Assembly: GCA_030054195.1 (NCBI GenBank)
Contig: JASGCJ010000002.1
Coordinates: 46,270 to 110,269 of the forward strand
Direction: 5' to 3'
Source: Minisyncoccota bacterium
GTDB lineage: Bacteria > Verrucomicrobiota > Verrucomicrobiia > Methylacidiphilales > Verrucolacustridaceae
DNA length: 64,000 nt
Below are positions 61,972-64,000 of this stretch, piece after piece. The position numbers and the translations under genes are program-made. The notes under the pieces were generated by a model, which saw only the letters and a program-made list of their open reading frames with translations, ran no database searches and was not told the origin of the DNA. Position 1 is the first letter of the stretch, and every line of letters starts with the position of its first letter.

Positions 61972-63288
61972 TCAGCGATCAATAATCGCGAACATAAGCT
62001 CTGCCTCTGAAACCACCTCACCATTTACCAGACACTGACCTTCCGCCTTTCCAATCTTGCCCCTCGATTTCGTCAACTCTACCTGCATCGTAAGCATGTC
62101 TCCCGGCAGGACCGGTTTGCGAAACTTAGCCTTATCAACGCTCATAAAATAACCGAGCTTTCCCGCATTTTCCGTGTTCCGTAGCAGGAGGATACTCGCA
62201 ACTTGCGCCATCGCCTCAATCTGGAGAACACCAGGCATGATCGGATGCCCGGGGAAATGTCCCTGAAAATAAGGTTCATTGATGGTCACCGTCTTCAAAC
62301 CCACTGCCTTGGTGTCCCCTTCAAAACGCAAAATCCGGTCGACCATCAGGAACGGATAACGATGGGGCAAAATCTTCATGACATCGTTCGTATCCATGGC
62401 CCGTTCCCCGACAGGGATGTTTTCCACAGGCATCAACGACGACTGATAGGCCCGATACGCTTTGTAGAGAGCCTTGGCAAATAGCAGATTAAGCCCGTGA
62501 CTCGTTTTTGCCGCCAAGATATGAGCCCGGATCGGCACTGGAAAAAGCGCCAGATCCCCAATGATATCGAGAATCTTGTGACGAACGAACTCGTCGGGAT
62601 AACGCAAAGGCTCCTTACTCATTACCGATTCACCTCGGATCACAATCGCGTTCTCCAAACTCCCCCCCTTAATGAGACCCTTGGCCAAAAGCGGCTCGAC
62701 CTCCTCGTAAAATACAAACGTTCGTGCCCGTCCAATCTCCTTGGCGTAATTCGCGGCCCCGATTTCTAAACTCAAAAACTGCGTGTGATGATGGGTGTGA
62801 TTTGCATTCGTGCAGGAAACCTTGAATCCATCGTGAGGCAAAGCCGCCATGTAGCCCCCGTCAGGAGTCGTCACATAGACAGGCTCCCGGATCTCAAAGA
62901 CCGATCTTGGGGCTTCCAACTCCTTGCGACCTGCCTTCGCCAACATCTCCAAAAAAGGAGCTGCACTTCCATCCCCGATCGGTGGCTCATTCGCATCCAA
63001 CTCAATCAAGGCATTATCAATTTCCAATCCGCGTAAAGCCGAAAGCAAATGCTCGACGGTACTGACCTTAACACTGCCTTCAGCCAGTGTGGTGGCCCGC
63101 TCCACCTGCTTTACTTTTTCCAAGAAGGCCGGAATGGTGGGTTGGTCCGCCAAATCCATCCTACGGAACTGATACCCAGATCCAGCCCCAGCTGGCTTTA
63201 CGGTCAATCGCACCTTGGAGCCGCTATGCAGGGAAATCCCTGTCATGCTCGCCTCCTGAAGAACCGTAGTTTCTCTAGCCGTGCCCAT
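61972..63288 (-). CDS. lpxC: LpxC-FabZ fusion: UDP-acyl-GlcNAc deacetylase plus 3-hydroxyacyl-ACP dehydratase
   Basis: 438 residues. The LpxC half (about 1-285) has the zinc ligands in 'VSTVEHLLSALRGLEIDNAL' and 'RHKILDIIGDLALF' and the LpxC-I start 'TVLQEASMTGISLHSG'. The FabZ half (about 295-438) begins 'MKILPHRYPFLMVDRILRFE' with the catalytic His, and has 'PGVLQIEAMAQVASILLL' with the Glu. LpxC commits lipid A synthesis; FabZ dehydrates 3-hydroxyacyl-ACP that competes for the same substrate, so the fusion joins two branch-point enzymes. The fusion is known in several Gram-negative phyla including Bacteroidota and Verrucomicrobiota. Confidence 0.96.
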   Translation of the reverse strand: MGTARETTVLQEASMTGISLHSGSKVRLTVKPAGAGSGYQFRRMDLADQPTIPAFLEKVKQVERATTLAEGSVKVSTVEHLLSALRGLEIDNALIELDANEPPIGDGSAAPFLEMLAKAGRKELEAPRSVFEIREPVYVTTPDGGYMAALPHDGFKVSCTNANHTHHHTQFLSLEIGAANYAKEIGRARTFVFYEEVEPLLAKGLIKGGSLENAIVIRGESVMSKEPLRYPDEFVRHKILDIIGDLALFPVPIRAHILAAKTSHGLNLLFAKALYKAYRAYQSSLMPVENIPVGERAMDTNDVMKILPHRYPFLMVDRILRFEGDTKAVGLKTVTINEPYFQGHFPGHPIMPGVLQIEAMAQVASILLLRNTENAGKLGYFMSVDKAKFRKPVLPGDMLTMQVELTKSRGKIGKAEGQCLVNGEVVSEAELMFAIIDR

Positions 63289-63378
63289 CCCGACTTTCTA
63301 CACATTTTCCACCCCTGAGTCACCCCTCGTTCTTCCCTACTTTCGCCACCCCTTCCCCCCTCTGGTAGTCTCCTCCTA

Positions 63379-63921
63379 TTGAGCCAAACACTTCAAGATG
63401 AAGGGATTCTCTTCCATATCCGCCGCCAAGGTGAAACCAGCCTTCTGGCGATATGGTTGACCCGACACCACGGGATTCTTCGTACCCTAGCCCGCGGAGC
63501 CGCAAAACCAGGTAGCCCACTCAAAGGTCATCTCGACCTCTTTCATGAGTGCGAAATCACTTGGGATTTATCCAGGCGAACCACACTCCATCACCTCAAA
63601 GAAGCACGCCTCCGGGAGACCCACTCGGGCCTGCGACAATCCTACTCGCGCCTACTCGCAGCCACCTACTTCTCGCAACAGATCGAAAGCATCGCCGAAC
63701 CGGATGCACATTTGGAATCTCTACATCATCTTCTCCAAACCGCGCTTCAGTGGCTTGGCAAAAAAGATCCCCACTCCCGCCTTGTGGAACGATTCGAGCG
63801 AGCTCTTCTCAAAACCCTCGGCCTTGATGATCCACGGCGAACCGCTCGATCCCTCCTCGATGATCTTTCTCACCGCCGCCCAAAATCCTATCCAGCTCTA
63901 ATGCGTATGATTCGAGACTAA
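63379..63921 (+). CDS. recO: DNA repair protein RecO
   Basis: 180 residues from TTG 63379. The OB-fold N-terminal domain ('GILFHIRRQGETSLLAIWLT') is followed by the helical middle domain ('LRQSYSRLLAATYFSQQIE'). RecO loads RecA on SSB-coated DNA together with RecR. It is shorter than many homologues (about 240) and lacks the C-terminal zinc-finger cysteines, which some families do. The TTG start is the first usable codon after an in-frame stop region. Confidence 0.75.
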   Translation: MSQTLQDEGILFHIRRQGETSLLAIWLTRHHGILRTLARGAAKPGSPLKGHLDLFHECEITWDLSRRTTLHHLKEARLRETHSGLRQSYSRLLAATYFSQQIESIAEPDAHLESLHHLLQTALQWLGKKDPHSRLVERFERALLKTLGLDDPRRTARSLLDDLSHRRPKSYPALMRMIRD

Positions 63922-64000
63922 ACAGGCACAGGAACGCCACCCGCTGGTGCATCCACCCATTTTCCGTGTTCGCGAATTAAATCCTTCAAACGATCCACCG
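63918..64000 (-). CDS. C-terminal end of an unidentified protein (cut by window edge)
   Basis: The minus strand reads 26 residues, 'LKDLIREHGKWVDAPAGGV' among them, before a TAG at 63920-63918, overlapping the recO stop by three bases. Too short to identify. Confidence 0.45.
   Translation of the reverse strand, partial: VDRLKDLIREHGKWVDAPAGGVPVPV

Noticed and set aside
1..64000. tRNA genes, CRISPR arrays, insertion sequences or prophage
   Set aside because: No cloverleaf with TTCGA arms, no regularly spaced repeats and no transposase or integrase ORFs were found by eye.

Overview
The window reads as a dense, Gram-negative chromosomal segment, most likely from the Verrucomicrobiota. Supporting signs are a type II pseudopilin of the verrucomicrobial/planctomycetal kind (near 1.7 kb), a fused LpxC-FabZ protein, lipid A genes (lpxA, lpxC, lpxD) with bamA and an OmpH/Skp chaperone, a DUF4912 protein paired with a GH57 branching enzyme, and the futalosine-pathway gene mqnD. 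The assignment is inferred from family content, because no rRNA is present. Both edge genes are cut: a SWIM/SNF2-type helicase N-terminus at 1-538 (minus) and an unidentified C-terminus at 63918-64000 (minus).

Layout. 0.7-8.2 kb (plus): STN-like membrane-anchored protein, pseudopilin, pdxJ-acpS-nnrDE with ATGA overlaps, a sugar transferase, rlmN and prmA. 8.2-10.8 kb (minus): pyruvate dehydrogenase E1 beta and alpha and a cyclic-nucleotide-binding protein. 10.8-13.3 kb (plus): a CDF transporter with unusual KxxxD sites and an amino-acid permease. 13.3-20.5 kb (minus): an overlapping operon alaS-ribBA-ribH-nusB-ribD-ribE-zinc ribbon protein. 20.6-21.3 kb: an exported Mn-type superoxide dismutase. 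21.3-27.1 kb (minus): ECF sigma factor, putative anti-sigma factor, an HtrA/PDZ protein lacking its whole catalytic triad, then cbiX, a 4Fe-4S partner and a DinG-type helicase. 27.1-32.5 kb: polyprenyl synthase, a HEAT-repeat lipoprotein, and hisF-trpE-trpG-PUR-like protein. 32.6-35.1 kb (plus): DUF4912 and GH57 branching enzyme. 35.1-42.4 kb (minus): rplY-pth-rpsF-ssb-rplI-bamA-skp-lpxD, read from a clear sigma70-type promoter. 42.57-43.57 kb (minus): about 1 kb with no credible ORF, its own promoter-like sequence, several hairpins and a perfect intrinsic terminator, read here as a long structured non-coding RNA. 43.7-47.7 kb: S9 peptidase, TPR protein, MBL hydrolase. 47.7-51.2 kb (minus): two PilT-like ATPases coupled to trpD. 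51.2-58.9 kb (plus): polX, a type III PKS-methyltransferase-flavoprotein set, clpB, yajQ and a secreted protein. 59.5-64 kb: DUF309, a small zinc ribbon protein, mqnD, lpxA, lpxC-fabZ and recO.

How it fits together. The window mixes translation and housekeeping operons, vitamin synthesis (B2, B6), tryptophan/histidine genes, outer-membrane biogenesis (lpxD-skp-bamA), an envelope-stress-like sigma module, and glycogen-type glucan branching. Most genes overlap or sit a few bases apart, and convergent pairs often share bases. Against that background the isolated 1 kb untranslated unit upstream of rplY stands out. I did not recognise its family; RNase P RNA, tmRNA, SRP RNA, rRNA and group II intron signatures were looked for by eye and not found.
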